64,000 nt of DNA from Leptobrachium leishanense (taxonomy: Eukaryota > Chordata > Amphibia > Anura > Megophryidae): NCBI GenBank assembly GCA_009667805.1, contig CM019065.1, forward strand, positions 17,930,952 through 17,994,951, in the 5' to 3' direction. The notes beneath the pieces are model-generated. The model worked only from the letters and a program-made list of their open reading frames with translations. It made no database searches and had not been told where the DNA came from. Positions within the stretch are counted from its first letter, which is position 1. Each line of letters opens with the position of its first letter. Below, piece after piece: positions 43,526 through 55,241 of this stretch. The position numbers were made by a program, and so were the translations under genes.

Positions 43526-44107
43526 TGTTACGTCCTCAGTCCCTGCTGCGCTCATTGGGGGGACCGGGGCATGTTTCTGTGCCACTGACTGGTCGGTTGC
43601 CAGCACTCCATGATAGCCGATCGGCGTCTGATGGGGTGGGGATTGGTGTGGTCACGAGGAGCCGCTGGGTTTAAAGCAAGGCGCGAGGAGTTGCTCGTCG
43701 CCCTGACGTGGAGTCTAATTCCTGCATCGTCTGTTCATTACGCTCATTGCTACTTTGTTGCCAAACCATTTCTGTCTGAGGACCCCGATTACGTATTTTG
43801 ACCGGCTTTACTCTTTTGACTATTCTCTGGTTTTTCCCCTTTGTTTGTACGGATTGATGTTGCGTTGTTTGCAGCTTTGAGACCTACCTGTCTCCTTGCA
43901 CAATCCATCTCACGCTCCTGGCCTCTTGATAGCTACCCATTCCATTCTAAGTCCTAATCACAAGGCACCTTATTGTGGGTATATCATGCTGTGAGCTCTG
44001 CATATGATACTTACTAGCCGGTATCTGCACAATCAGGTTTGATTATAAAGGTCAGGTTTTTCTCTGATATAACTGCCCTGCAGCCTGCACAATTCATATG
44101 CCGTGAC
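43526..44107 (+). mobile_element. Probable solo Gypsy-type LTR
   Basis: Begins TGTTACGTCCTCAG (43526) and could end ...GTGACA near 44107. The CpG-richer first half and TTTGACTATTCTCTGG-type middle resemble LTRs of frog Gypsy elements. No clean 5-bp target duplication was found and no pol is adjacent. Boundaries are provisional. Confidence 0.35.
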
Positions 44108-46222
44108 AAACCATTATGTACAAACAAATGTGAAAATCTGCATGCATATATGAGTCTTAGTCCAGTCTATGAGCCCAAGACTTGTTATATTGTATCTCAT
44201 TGTCTTGTAGCAACGCTAAGCTGTCTTTTGGTCACTTGTCTACCTACTTCCGGGCTTTGGAAATCAATACGGTTTATGTTGTGAATGTTTGTCAGAAAAA
44301 TCTGCTCTCTATGACCCCAATTACGCTATTCCAGTGAAAGCGCTATAACATTCGTTATAGGTATAGAGAATCCAAATCTAGCTTGTGCAAGAAAAGTTTA
44401 ACTTTATAATTTATTGATGGCATTACTTGATACTTAGAGCAGAATGATTTAACGTTATACAGGGAACAATAAAAAAATAATGGCCTTAAATCTTAGTTTA
44501 TTTTATTGAGTACCTGGACCTGAAAACGTCTCTCACGGAGCTGTGGAAAAGTGAATTAACATCCTGCCGTTCAATGCGTGGCTTCAGCTGGGAGCACATG
44601 GCAGCAGAAACATGCAGGTCCAACCAGAGGGGAGATGGGCGTGCACGTGGGTTGTGCCTGGGCACACAGTCACCTACAACAGAAATGCCCAAGCCTCCCG
44701 CAATTGGTTGTCGGAGGTGTTTTATATTGCTGAAAACCAGAGGTGACAGTGAGTGACGTAACGCAACTGCGCTGAGGAAAGGTCTCGGGCACAAGGTGCG
44801 CTCACGTGAGAATTCTTAGCTTGTGTGAAACTTGTGAGAGGTCTGACAAGTAATGGGGAGTTTGTATGGATGGGCAGAGCAGCTCCAATCCTCCCTGCTC
44901 GTTGGAAGCCATGCCTAGGGGTGCCACCTGTCCGGCGTTAACCCAGACAGTTAGAGATGGTAATATGTTCAGGTTTCAGACTCCCTCTCACCCTAACTCG
45001 ATTCAGGCCCAGACCAGAGGCTGCCGTATATAATATGCAGATTCATTGCATTGTTGGCCTCCAGCCTGACAGGGGCGCCGTTTAGTGACTGGTTGACAGG
45101 CTAGGACAGAGGGAAGATTGCAGAACCGAGAAGGTGCGTGAGCCATTTTTGAAGAGGACTAGCTCCTTGAAACATGAACTGCCTGATTAAGCTGCCCTGG
45201 ACTTCTGTTGACCAAGCACGAGTTCCAAGGACCGACAGGGTAAAGAAAGAAATGCGAAAGAATTCCCGTCTGCCCCTTATACTATGCTGGGAGCTGTGCG
45301 TCTGCTGAGACATGGCGAGCTCGGGTCACTCTGCAGGGGAAAAAACAGAGCCAGGTCACCTTGTTTTAGCAAACATCTGCTTTCTGACCAGCAGCCTGGC
45401 CTCACTAAACAAAACAGTCCAGGTCTACCACTGGTAGATGCAAAGAGTGTTCGATGGTAACTCGAGGTCACAAACATTGTATCTCAAGCCAAGAATGGCC
45501 ATAATGGATGATCTACGGATACAGCAGCACAAGGTCACTGGATCCAGCCCAGCTGTGACCCTTAACTTTACATCACATGGCCTTACCTGTCAGTACATAT
45601 ACTGGGTATATGGGGGGTTGTGGAAGGGGCTAATCTGGGGTATGAGGGGGTTGGTGGAAGGAGCTGGTGTGGGTATGGTGAAAGGTGCACAGATCAGTCC
45701 TGGGGGCTGAAAGACATTTTATTTAGTGCACGACGGTGGAAAGGAGCAGATTTTGCAGCTACAGAAGCTCCTGCAGCCCTCGCAGACCAAGTTTGAAGCA
45801 ATGCCACCACCTTATCTTACAAACGGTTTGACAGTTTTACTGTGCTGCTCTTTATACAAGAAGCAGAGTTTCCCGTTAAAAAGAACCTTAAAAGCTTCAA
45901 AATTCTTAAGAGTAATTTGACATCAAAATTTACCAAATATTTTCACAATGAAGAGATGGACGGATTACGTTTATGGGGCACAGGGTTACTTGACGAAGTT
46001 TGCCACCACAACCTGCAGACCCAAACCCTTTCTCCATAATTTCAGGTCCAGGAGCCTCCGTCCAAAGTGACTAATTAGATACTTGGATTTAAAGCTGCTC
46101 CTAAACATTTATACTTCAGACTTTTTTATTCATTTAGTTGTGCGGTCCTTGATATTCCATAACTTGGATTTGAGGCTTGGAGAGCCCTCTAGTGGTGATT
46201 TGCACACAGTACATTTTATATA
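44108..46222. other. No recognisable gene
   Basis: About 2.1 kb of mixed-composition DNA with only short frames. A GGGGTTGTGGAAGG-type imperfect short tandem repeat occurs at about 45613-45680. No terminal repeats seen. Confidence 0.45.
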
Positions 46223-47014
46223 CAGGGTTATTCAAAGAGAATCCGTCACTGTACGTTCGTCGACTTTTTGTTCCCTGCACTTTGGGCCGATTCAGAGATC
46301 CTACTTCGCCGACCCTGTGGTGTATTCAGCAAAGCACTGCAGGGCCCCCCATAGTGCAGGAAAAACTCGACGCACACTCACAGAAACCCGCAGAAAACAG
46401 CTGGATTAACCACACGGAACAAACTCTACTAGCCACTGATCGCAAGACAGGCACCAGAAAAAGCCGACACGCAGACGAACAAGGTTAAAGAAGTACGCTT
46501 TAAGCTAGGGTCAGACGAGCGCTTTCTGTGCAGACTGTGCACAACAGACGTACTTTCTGACTGACGACAAGGTAGAGGCCACGCAGTCCGTTTTTTTGAC
46601 TGACTTTTTTTGACTGATGTAGATGGGAAATAAAATAGGAAAAACCAAAAAAATCTAGTCTCTTTACTGCAGAATAAAAAAAAACAGTTTATTAGAGATT
46701 AGATTAAAACGGGAATATTGAAGCCTATGGGATTCTCCTGAATAAACCTGTCGAATTAAACCACCGAATGGCAGGTCATTTCACTGACCTTTCTGCGCTG
46801 TTCAGTGTTCTCTGAATAGCCGAAGCATTGCTTCTCTATGAGGATTCACTGCCCTCGAACAGGCACCAAACAGACACCGTATGTGCAGGCAATTCGCCAA
46901 CATTTGGCAAACTGCCTGCTCTCTGAATAGCCGAATGGCCAGGAAAGATAACCGAACGCTTCATTTCACTGTTCGGTTACCTTTCGGGCCAGATCGGCTT
47001 TTTGAATAACCCTG
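46223..47014. mobile_element. Non-autonomous DNA transposon with CAGGGTTATTCAAA ends
   Basis: The left end CAGGGTTATTCAAA (46223-46236) is inverted at the right as TTTGAATAACCCTG (47001-47014). The interior contains repeated CTCTGAATAGCCGAA blocks (about 46810 and 46920) and an AGGGTCAGACGAGCG string (46506) that may be the end of another nested element. No ORF or clear target duplication. Confidence 0.55.
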
Positions 47015-47211
47015 AGGTTTGAGCGGAAACTATTTCACACTGGGCGTAAGCTTTTTGTGCTGACTAGACCTCACGGGATAAGGAATTTACATGGATGCCC
47101 TGAGCCTTCAAAGCCCTCCCGCTGCGAGGACAGCATAGCAAGCATGGGCTCAGATGCCATAGAAAGTAAATAAAAAAAAATTAAAAATTTCAGTTTTGGC
47201 ATCAATATTAA

Positions 47212-47785
47212 CCTCCCTGGCGGTCTAATTTTTTCAAAATTTTGTGTCTAAAAGTGTCTCAATTTATTTTTTTAAAGAAAGGGAAACGTGTTTTTGTACA
47301 TAGGAATCACGCACTGAAATCCATGCAAGCTAGAGTCCTTACTGGTAAAATCCTTTATAAATGTAAAGAAAAAAAAAAATAGTAAATACACCGAGTCCGA
47401 TAAAGTTTGAAATGACAATTTATTATCCCAAAGATAATTATCCAAAATAATGCAAATAAATGATATTAAAAAAACACTGAAATCTGTCTGGAAACAAGGG
47501 TGAGACTATGTATGGTCTGTTTCTTACCCTGTAGTTCATAAACATTGCACATTGGACTATACAGTGTATTATCATTTTTTCTAAGTTTGCTGCCTGGTCC
47601 CGCCCCCTGCATCGTGTGACTCGCAGGCAGCCTTACCAGAAAGCAACTCGCTGCGATCACCCCGCGGGGGACAGCCAGGGAGCACAGGATGAGGTGAGTA
47701 TACATCCAGCTCGAGTGTGGCTCGGGGTTACCGTTCGCGGTAGGGAAATTTAACCGAGTCACACTCTGGAATAACACCAGGGAGG
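47212..47785. mobile_element. piggyBac-type non-autonomous element (CCTCCCTGG ends, TTAA)
   Basis: TTAA at 47208-47211 and 47786-47789 flank an element whose ends are CCTCCCTGGCGGT and, read inward from the right, CCTCCCTGGTGTT. A TTAA duplication plus a CCY-start TIR is the piggyBac signature. The interior is AT-rich on the left, GC-rich at 47590-47760, with no transposase. Confidence 0.8.
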
Positions 47786-47789
47786 TTAA

Positions 47790-48884
47790 CCAAATTGTGT
47801 AAAAGTAAAGGATTTATATTGAATCAAGTTGAAAATCATGTATTAAAGAAAAGGGATTTTTTGAAAATTAGGTTTTTTAAAGTATAGTTTAAATTGAATC
47901 TGATTAAATAGCTTCATGTTAACGTTAAAATACTTCTATTGTAACAGTCAAGCCATAATGGGTCATAATATGTGCTCAATTATCAATAGTGCACCCAAGA
48001 CTAAAGCAGACACTGCTTGGCAAAAGAAAAAGGTTACCCCAATTACCTGAAAAACATGTGCACTGCATCAATAAAGAGCACTTTTACATAAATGCACCCA
48101 ACCTAAGGAGAACTGGTCATTTTGGTGCCGGTATGCATAAGTACATTTTAGACTTGTGCACGGCGGGTTTTTTTTTTTCTGTATCTTAATCTTTTGTTCC
48201 CCCCCCTCTGTTTTGGGTGATTTCAGGCCACTTTAAACAGTTTGAAGGTTTTTGGATCACTTCAGTTTTCAGATCCGATTTTCGAAACACTTTGCAAACA
48301 AAATTACAGTTAAGAAACCTAAAAATTCAACCCGAAAAAAAAATCGTAACTCAAAATGGCTTATTGCTGAAAGTGAAAAACACTGAAGTTTAACATTTAA
48401 TAAAAACTGGAATGTTTAACATTAAAACCTAGAGGCCAATCCAGTAAGTTGCAAGGTTAAAAAAAACAAAAAATCCTTTACTTTGAAATCATTTTGCTCT
48501 TTTTTCGTTTTGTCTCATTTTCAGTGTGTTTTGAAATCATTTTGTTACATTCCTAGCTCCGGATAAAATCACCTTCGTTTGATACGGTTTCGGATCATTC
48601 TCGAATAGACTTCAAATCGTATGGTCGGATGGCTGATCTGTTTTTCGGAAACAAACCAATAAACACGAATATAGAGATGATATCGGCTGAAAACAAAATG
48701 CACAGGTTTAGTGCATTTGTAATGGCTTCTGGCCTTTAATAAAACACAGGTTAGCCAACTTAAGACCATATTGTCCCAAACCGTAGTTACATCATGCCGG
48801 TACTAGCCCTTGGACAAGCTAGTATGAAGCCATTTTTATTCTAGAACACCTTGTACCGGTACCTATAGCTGTGGTAGAAGAAAT
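47790..48884. other. No recognisable gene
   Basis: AT-rich. Phrases such as CGGATCATTCTCGAA near 48590 and GATCACTTCAGTTTTC near 48256 may be ends of an old MITE, but I cannot pair them. Confidence 0.45.
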
Positions 48885-49200
48885 CTAAAACAATTCGGTT
48901 GAGAAATGGGAAAACCCGGCGTATCAATTGTAATACGACTGGAATAGATTATAGTGCTGCTCTTGTAAAAAAACGCTATGTTGGTTTAACCATTCGTGCT
49001 CTGAAGACTCAGATCCTGGAGCATTTGAAAGCGATTATACTGGGGGGGGGTATCGGGTCTCAGGTCAAAGACACTGTCAACTTTCATCAGGTCTCTGCTA
49101 CAGGATTGAAATCTATGGGGTTTGATCAAGTGGTTTTGGGACCTCGGAAATTGGACATAAGCTCTTCTGAAAACAGAATGGATTTATAGACTGTTCAGAT
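48885..49200 (+). pseudogene. PLE GIY-YIG nuclease fragment
   Basis: A frame with KKRYVGLTIRALKTQILEHL and KSMGFDQVVLGPRKLD matches the GIY-YIG end of a PLE (YVG-x-T-x-R-x-LKxRIxEHL, then a segment with the catalytic Glu region). It is different from the nuclease at 41347-41430, so a second PLE lineage is represented. No RT is visible upstream. Confidence 0.55.
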
Positions 49201-49354
49201 CTGCAGGTGCGAGGCTATTCAAGGTTTAGAATCCCTCTTATTAGCATGTATTCTTGAACCTTAATTCGATGCATTTTAGTAATATGTAAAAGGTTTGCAG
49301 ATTAATGCTGTAGTAATTTGTCGTTTTTGCAATTCATGCAAATCGGTAAGATAT

Positions 49355-49699
49355 TTAACCCCTTAGTGACCGGGCGGTTTTACACAAATCCGTCTTTTAG
49401 TGACCTCTGCTGATTTAGCGTTTCTGCGCTGTTAGTGTTTAGGTCAAATTCTCCTCTTACTCGTTTATGCAACCCACACATATTATACACCGTTTTTAAA
49501 TGGGCTTGCTAAAAATACCATTATTTCCATCATATCGTATAATTTACTATAATAAAAAAATATGAAACGTGATGTAAAAAACACACTTTTTCGTGATTTA
49601 ATCCCCAAAATCTACAACCACCAAAAAAGATCCCGGCTAAATAGTTTCAAAATTTTGTCCCCAGAATAGAAATACCCACATTTTACATGTTTTTGCTTT
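49355..49699 (-). mobile_element. piggyBac terminal fragment related to the 3' end at 6487
   Basis: TTAA (49355-49358) is followed by CCCCTTAGTGACCGGG. Read left to right, it parallels the inward reading of the piggyBac right end at 6487 (CCCCTTAAGGACGGG): both then carry CCTCTTAC, a CCCAC segment, TATTATA, an ATTTCCATCA or TTTTCCATCA block, and TATAATAnAAATATGAAA-like sequence. So this is an inverted, diverged relative of that end. No opposite terminus was found before the next TTAA at 49700. Confidence 0.55.
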
Positions 49700-50060
49700 T
49701 TAACCCCTTCATTGCTGAGCCAGTTCACCTATGTGCGCTGCGCTCATTCTGTTTTATGCTCATTTTTAGATGACAGCCTAGGTCCTATTTAACTAACAAC
49801 CCCCCCCCCCAACAAAAATATATTTTTTTTGTAAAAAAAAAAAATTACATTTAATTTTTAGCTTTTTTTTTCTTTACAACATAGACCTAGTCATGTTTGG
49901 TCTCATTGGAAAGGCCTTTCTAATGATGTCCAGCATGACCCTCTAGCTGCCACGGATCGGGAGATGGGGGGATCATTTGGATCCCCCCCATCTCCCCTTG
50001 GCAGCTAGGGGGATAACTGGCCCACTGACATCCCCACACATATGGTGGGGATGTCAGTGG
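49700..50060. mobile_element. TTAA MITE related to the one at 63684-63928
   Basis: TTAA (49700-49703), then CCCCTTCATTGCTGAGCC. The interior shares with 63684-63928 the string CATGTTTGGT, TCATTGGAAAGGCCTTTCTAATGATG-like palindrome halves, ATGACCCT and TAGCTGCCA. An inverted block GGGATGTCAGTGGG lies at its right. The right TTAA end is not clear. Confidence 0.6.
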
Positions 50061-52387
50061 GTGGGGGGTGACCTGAAGGCTTGGCTTACATCTACAATGT
50101 CAGCCCCCTCCAGGTTTGAATCACGATTTGGCGTAATCGAGAGACTCTCCCTTTTCCAGCGGTGCACCTTGCAGCGCTCTAGCTTCAATGGTTGGGGAGA
50201 TAGAGGGCTCCGAAGGTACAAAGGGACATCACTAATCTAAAGCAGAGGATCACTGATGCCATGTTGGCTGTAGCATCCCCTCATCAATGGTGGCAATGGC
50301 AAGAAATCCAGCACTGTCTTGATGTGCTTCGTGCAACTAATAGCGCCCATATAGAGATGTATTAAATGAGGCAAAAAAACCTTAAATATATATGTCTCAT
50401 TTTGTAATAATTTTCACTTATGCCTTTGGAATAAATTTTTCAAATTGTAAAGAGACTTTATGGACACCCTGTACATCTAATGATTGCTATAAGCACATGG
50501 GGCTTTCATATATTGATCGTTTTTTTTGGATCCGACCGGAATATATATATTCTGTTTATTATTTTTCTGAAGTGCAGTCAATATATATTATCTGCCGTTA
50601 GAATTATAATGTCAAGATTACCGTAGGACAGGAGGGTTAAGCAAAGTGGTGACTGGTTACTATAGATGTCAGCTATACTAGATGATCCCCGCTGTATCCC
50701 ACCCGTGATTGCACATACTGGGACCAATGTGAGCACCTGAAAAAAGATAGACTATGCCTTATACGCTTCTGTCAAGTTGTCGGCGCATGCACGATCAGCA
50801 TTCACTGCTGTTTGCAAAATTATGTCCAGGTTGCACGCGCGTACTGATGTCCCAGCTATTTACAGGTGTTAACGGATTTGACAGCAATAGATCCACACAC
50901 ACACACAAAAAATCCTCGTCACAGGAGAACTGCGTTGAGTGTTTGTCCGTTTAACCGTTTGCCGTTTTCAGACCATGAGATTTTAAGTTTAGATTTAGAG
51001 TCCTCTTGGGCAGCTTGAAATGCCATGGTAGAGAGGCTACATTGGAGCCTGGAGGAAGACGATGTAAGGGTGTACATATTAGCTATAGTGGCTTGCTTTA
51101 TTGCGGTGATGCATTTCCCTCTTATACGACCCCAAATTAACAATCCCTTACCTTCTGAGTGCTATTAACATCTAGCCAGTGTAAAAAATATTTTTTATGC
51201 AAGCCATTTTATTTAGGTCTTCGTATATTACCAATAAAGTTTGTTATTGACATTTTGAACTATGGGGTATACAGATCCTATGAGTTGAGCATCAAGATTT
51301 TTGGTACAATTTAGAGATAATCGTAATTTAAAAAAGGAACCCAAAAAAATTATTGAATAATGACAATTGCTAAACGTGAGCCACTTTGGGCCTTCAAGAA
51401 ATCTCTTAAGCCCATCTTCAGATCAGCATGCCACTTTAACGACGCTGACCTAGCGCTCTCCTCACTTCGGTGCCACTTCTAGGACCCCACACCATTTCTG
51501 CTAGGGATCCAGACAACCAATTAAACACTTCCTCCAACTCTAGATTGTGTGACATAAGTCACTTTGGCCTTTGAGGTATATTTGTAGGGTGCAGGCCACA
51601 TATCGATATTAGATCATTGGCCTCTCGTATGTAGAATGTAATCTGGTTATGCAAAGAGGCCATTGTCTGGTCCATGTGTATCCTGCAGAGAGGATTAACC
51701 TCTCAGCCTACCTTTGTCTCAGGAATGTGTTGATAACTTTATATTTGTAAAATCTGTTATCCTGAATACCATTTTCCTGCCTCATTTAGAAAAAGTTAGT
51801 GTTTAATTTAACTGTGCGTCCCTAATCTAATTAGGTTTCACATTCCAAGAAGCAAAATGTGTCCCATAATCCATTTCGGTCTGATTAGGTCCCAACAGTT
51901 TCTCGGGGAGGTTTTGTATTTGTAAACGACCCATGTGTGAGCGAATAAAAAGGTGTCTGTCGCTGATTATAAAACCGTTCTATTTTGACCCTACATGCAG
52001 TCACCACGCAAGGTTTGGATAGCAGCTATATACAGTGGTAGCTGTTTCACTCTGACCCAGATCTAAAGCCACAGCTTATTTCTGGTGGACGCTGACAAGT
52101 CTTTCTACACGTACCCATCTTTAAAAGCTGCGGCTAATGACTGGAGGAAGGCACGCGTCATGAGGGGAACACGGGGGGGGGTGATCAGCAAGGAAGCCTC
52201 TTTGGCAGATGAGCCTGTGGGGGTACGGAGATCTGTTACATTAAGCTTATCGAAGCAGAACACTACAAACATGGGAACGGAAACGAGGTGTAAAGTGCAG
52301 TGGAAGTTTGCGCCACAAATTATAAATTTTATAGCACTAGAATGTGGTAAAAAGGACAAAGAAAAAAAAAATCAAGTGTCACGCAAG
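50061..52387. other. No recognisable gene; downstream flank of the zinc-finger gene
   Basis: About 2.3 kb without a supportable gene. A 134-codon plus-strand frame at 52085-52489 starts at GTG, overlaps the zinc-finger 3' UTR and shows no domain. Confidence 0.45.
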
Positions 52388-52393
52388 TTTATT
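52388..52393 (-). promoter_or_regulatory. Polyadenylation signal AATAAA of the zinc-finger gene
   Basis: TTTATT on the plus strand is AATAAA on the minus strand, about 140 bp after the stop codon at 52534. It is the first canonical signal downstream. Confidence 0.5.
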
Positions 52394-52533
52394 GACCCCT
52401 CTAAAAGCCAAAATATGGAAAAACATGTGGCTTCAACTTCCAAAGACAAACAAAAACTTGCATTGACAGAATTCTTGAAACTGACATAACATTAGACATT
52501 GCATGCCAAGAATTTGAGGGGGAAAAAAATAAG

Positions 52534-53522
52534 TTAAGGACGGTGACCCAGACCCCGTGCTCCTGCATGAGCCAACTGCTGGTGTTTAACAAGTTGTGGT
52601 CTCTGAGCAAATGTACGTGGACAAATGCCACAGGTGTATGGCCGCTCACCAGTGTGAGTTCTTTTGTGTAACACTAGGTGCGTGCTGTGATTGAATTTTT
52701 TCCCACACTCCTCACAATGGTAGGGCCGCTCGCCCGTGTGTGTTCTCTGGTGAGTAATGAGGTGGGAACTTGATGTAAAGCTTTTCCGGCATTCAATGCA
52801 GGCATATGGCTTCTCCCCGGTGTGAGTCCGCTGGTGCGTGATAAGGTGTGAGCTCTGACTGAAGCTTTTCCCGCAGTCCTTGCAGACATAAGGTTTCTCT
52901 CCAGTGTGAGTCCTCTGATGGACTATGAGGTACGTGCTGATGCTGAAAGTCTTTCCGCACTCTGAACACTGAAACGGCCTTTCACCGGTGTGGATCCTCT
53001 GGTGTTTTAGTAAGGTGGAGCTATCGCTGAAGGTCTTATCACAGTCTGGGCAGGCAAACGGTTTGTGCACAGCATGTGACCTTTCATGTCGCATCAGATT
53101 TGAGCGCTGGGTGAAGCACTTACCACACCTCATGCATACAAAGACCGAAACACCGGTGTGCTCCTTCTTGTGTTTCGCAAGATAGTATTTATCACTGTAG
53201 CACTTGCCACATTCGGTACACGAGTACGGGCCTTTTACTTTTGTCTGCAAGTATTTGCACCCCAACGCATTCACCTTCGTGAGACGCAGTTTCCGGTGGG
53301 GTCTAAGCTGTCTGATCTCTTTATCATCGTCAAAGAAAGAGGTGTATTCCACTGCGGTGCGGACTCGCAGATTATACTGGCGTGTGACAGTAAAGCTTCC
53401 TTTGCGCAGTAATGACCTCTTGCTTGTTTTTTCATGGTGTTCAAAACTTAAACCTTCCACTGCCCAGCCACGTGGCGTAAACAGGGACGTCACCAGTTGA
53501 TCAGATTTATATCTGCAAGCAC
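52534..53522 (-). CDS. KRAB zinc-finger protein, terminal exon with eight C2H2 fingers
   Basis: Last coding exon of the only host gene here. The acceptor is TCTTACAG|GTGCTTGC at 53523/53522. The exon (989 bp) joins in phase to three upstream exons: 58156-57764, 57334-57208, 55241-55137. Together they make 1614 bp, exactly 538 codons with the stop. After a ~100-residue linker come eight C2H2 fingers: [65 protein letters not shown] and CGICPRTF. Most have complete Cys2His2 ligands and TGEKPY/TGERPY linkers. It is a nuclear DNA-binding regulator, probably a repressor because of its KRAB box. Target unknown. The reading frame is intact. Confidence 0.93.
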
Positions 53523-55136
53523 CTGTAAGATACAGAAGACATCTGACCAACCAATTAGCACATTGGACGAAAACAAAGACATGTGGCTAAAAAATATTTC
53601 TAAACATAACTCAAGATTAAAATTTTGACGTCATAACCAACATGTTTATGTAAGAGGGACTATTGCCAATTCTTATCCATATTTGCATTGACTTGCATAG
53701 AGCTGTGAGGTATGTATGGAGCAGGACTGGTGAATCAAATCACCGTGAGGAATTGGAAGCGTTAGGTCTTGTGAACCATCTAAAAAAGGTTCAACGTGTT
53801 CTAAATGATGAACAGAGCAGGATCTGCAAGGAACCACAGTATTACAAGGAATGGTCATGGGCTACTTTGAAACATTAGGGAGAAAAAAAAAACTAAAAAT
53901 ACCCCTCAGATCCTGTAAGTCAAGAAGCCTTAAATATTTTGCGATCTTAATGTGTTTTAAAGGACTCCTAGCAACTCACAAGCTGGGGAAAAGCTCAATA
54001 AGGATCCATATAGCCTAAATTAAAGGAGAAAACCCACAAGGGCAAAAATCACCTGCTCTGAGCCAATATTGGCGCTTGCACGTGTAAGCGTTAGCACCAG
54101 GTTGAGTCTAGCGCATGACCAACAGATCACCAGCCGCTCAAAAAAAAAAAAAAAATCCATTAGTGCATCAGTGATAGCGTTTTAAACTGCAAGCTTCCTG
54201 TACTTAACATGGGGAACGCTAGAGATCTTTAGTGTTTCTTCAACACATCGCTTGGTGCCTGCGCCAATTACAAATACATAGGAATACAGCACGGGTGTTC
54301 TCTTAGCCCCATACACCACAGCAATGGATCGGTGATGTGGCAGTTGTTGCACTCTATGCCATCATTGTAATTCAGTACATATGCAGGGCCTGTCTGAGAC
54401 ACCAGTAGAAGTTGGCACTGGTATTCCCAGAGACTCGCCTCACTGTGCAGTGTGTCAGATGCTTAGTGTCAGCTCTGCTACCAGCCGATATGTGCCCAGG
54501 TACACAGCCTCTGCGTAGCTGCACTCACGCACTTGGCTCATTAGCTAATCTAGGGATGACCAAGTTGTTACGCAGCCACTGGCACCTTAACACCCACTAG
54601 CAGAGTTAGGAGGTGTTACCCAGAGCATCTTCACCTTCTGGCAGAGTGAAGCAGGGTTTACATGCGTATTGGTGGGTTCCCAATGTCTTTATGGCAATAG
54701 ACTACCCATAGAGATTTGTGCCCGTTGGAAGGATCCTGCTCTTAATCAGAAGCACTTCCATTAATGTGCAGTGCAAATGGTCTCATGCCAAGATGGGCAT
54801 CAGGTTGCCGTTTGCAACATTTCCTGGAAGTGCCCATTATGCATATATCCTGAAGAATTCCTAACGCTAACCTATTGTGCACTGAAATCACGTCCACAGA
54901 CCAATGCGGACAAGATGATATTCTAGTAGATCAGGTGCTAAATATCTAAACAAAAAAAACACTAAAAACAATAATCGCTAAAGACAAGTAAAGACAGAAA
55001 AAAAACAGCTGATCTTCCATGTACCATGCGTGCAGAATCCAGGCCCTTTGTGACCTGCTTCCCGTTTAGTAGTAGCAAGAATGCCGGATAAGAGGCGCAG
55101 AGAGCGTTCCCTATGGATTTAAACAGAATTACTTAC
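53523..55136 (-). other. Intron 3 of the zinc-finger gene
   Basis: Begins GTAAGT at 55136 and ends TTACAG at 53523. It contains an A-rich tract near 54140 and no recognisable element. Confidence 0.75.
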
Positions 55137-55241
55137 TCGAACCTTGAACGACAGGTTCCCCTTCATGTTCACTCTTTGATACCCAGAGATTTTCACCCAG
55201 CTCAATGCTTGAGATCAGCCGGGGTTTTTTCTTCCGGTAAC
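55137..55241 (-). CDS. KRAB zinc-finger protein, exon 3 (KRAB-B-like)
   Basis: The acceptor is TTATCCAG|GTTACC (55242/55241) and the donor TTCGA|GTAAGT (55137/55136). The 105-bp exon reads RKKKPRLISSIELGENLWV, the familiar hydrophobic-Glu pattern of the segment that follows KRAB-A (xxKPxLIxxIExGExxWV), then SKSEHEGEPVVQ. Entry and exit phases match exons 2 and 4. Confidence 0.85.

Noticed and set aside
52085..52489. 134-codon plus-strand frame near the end of the zinc-finger gene
   Set aside because: Starts at GTG, overlaps the 3' UTR and polyadenylation signal of the opposite-strand gene, no domain or codon bias visible.
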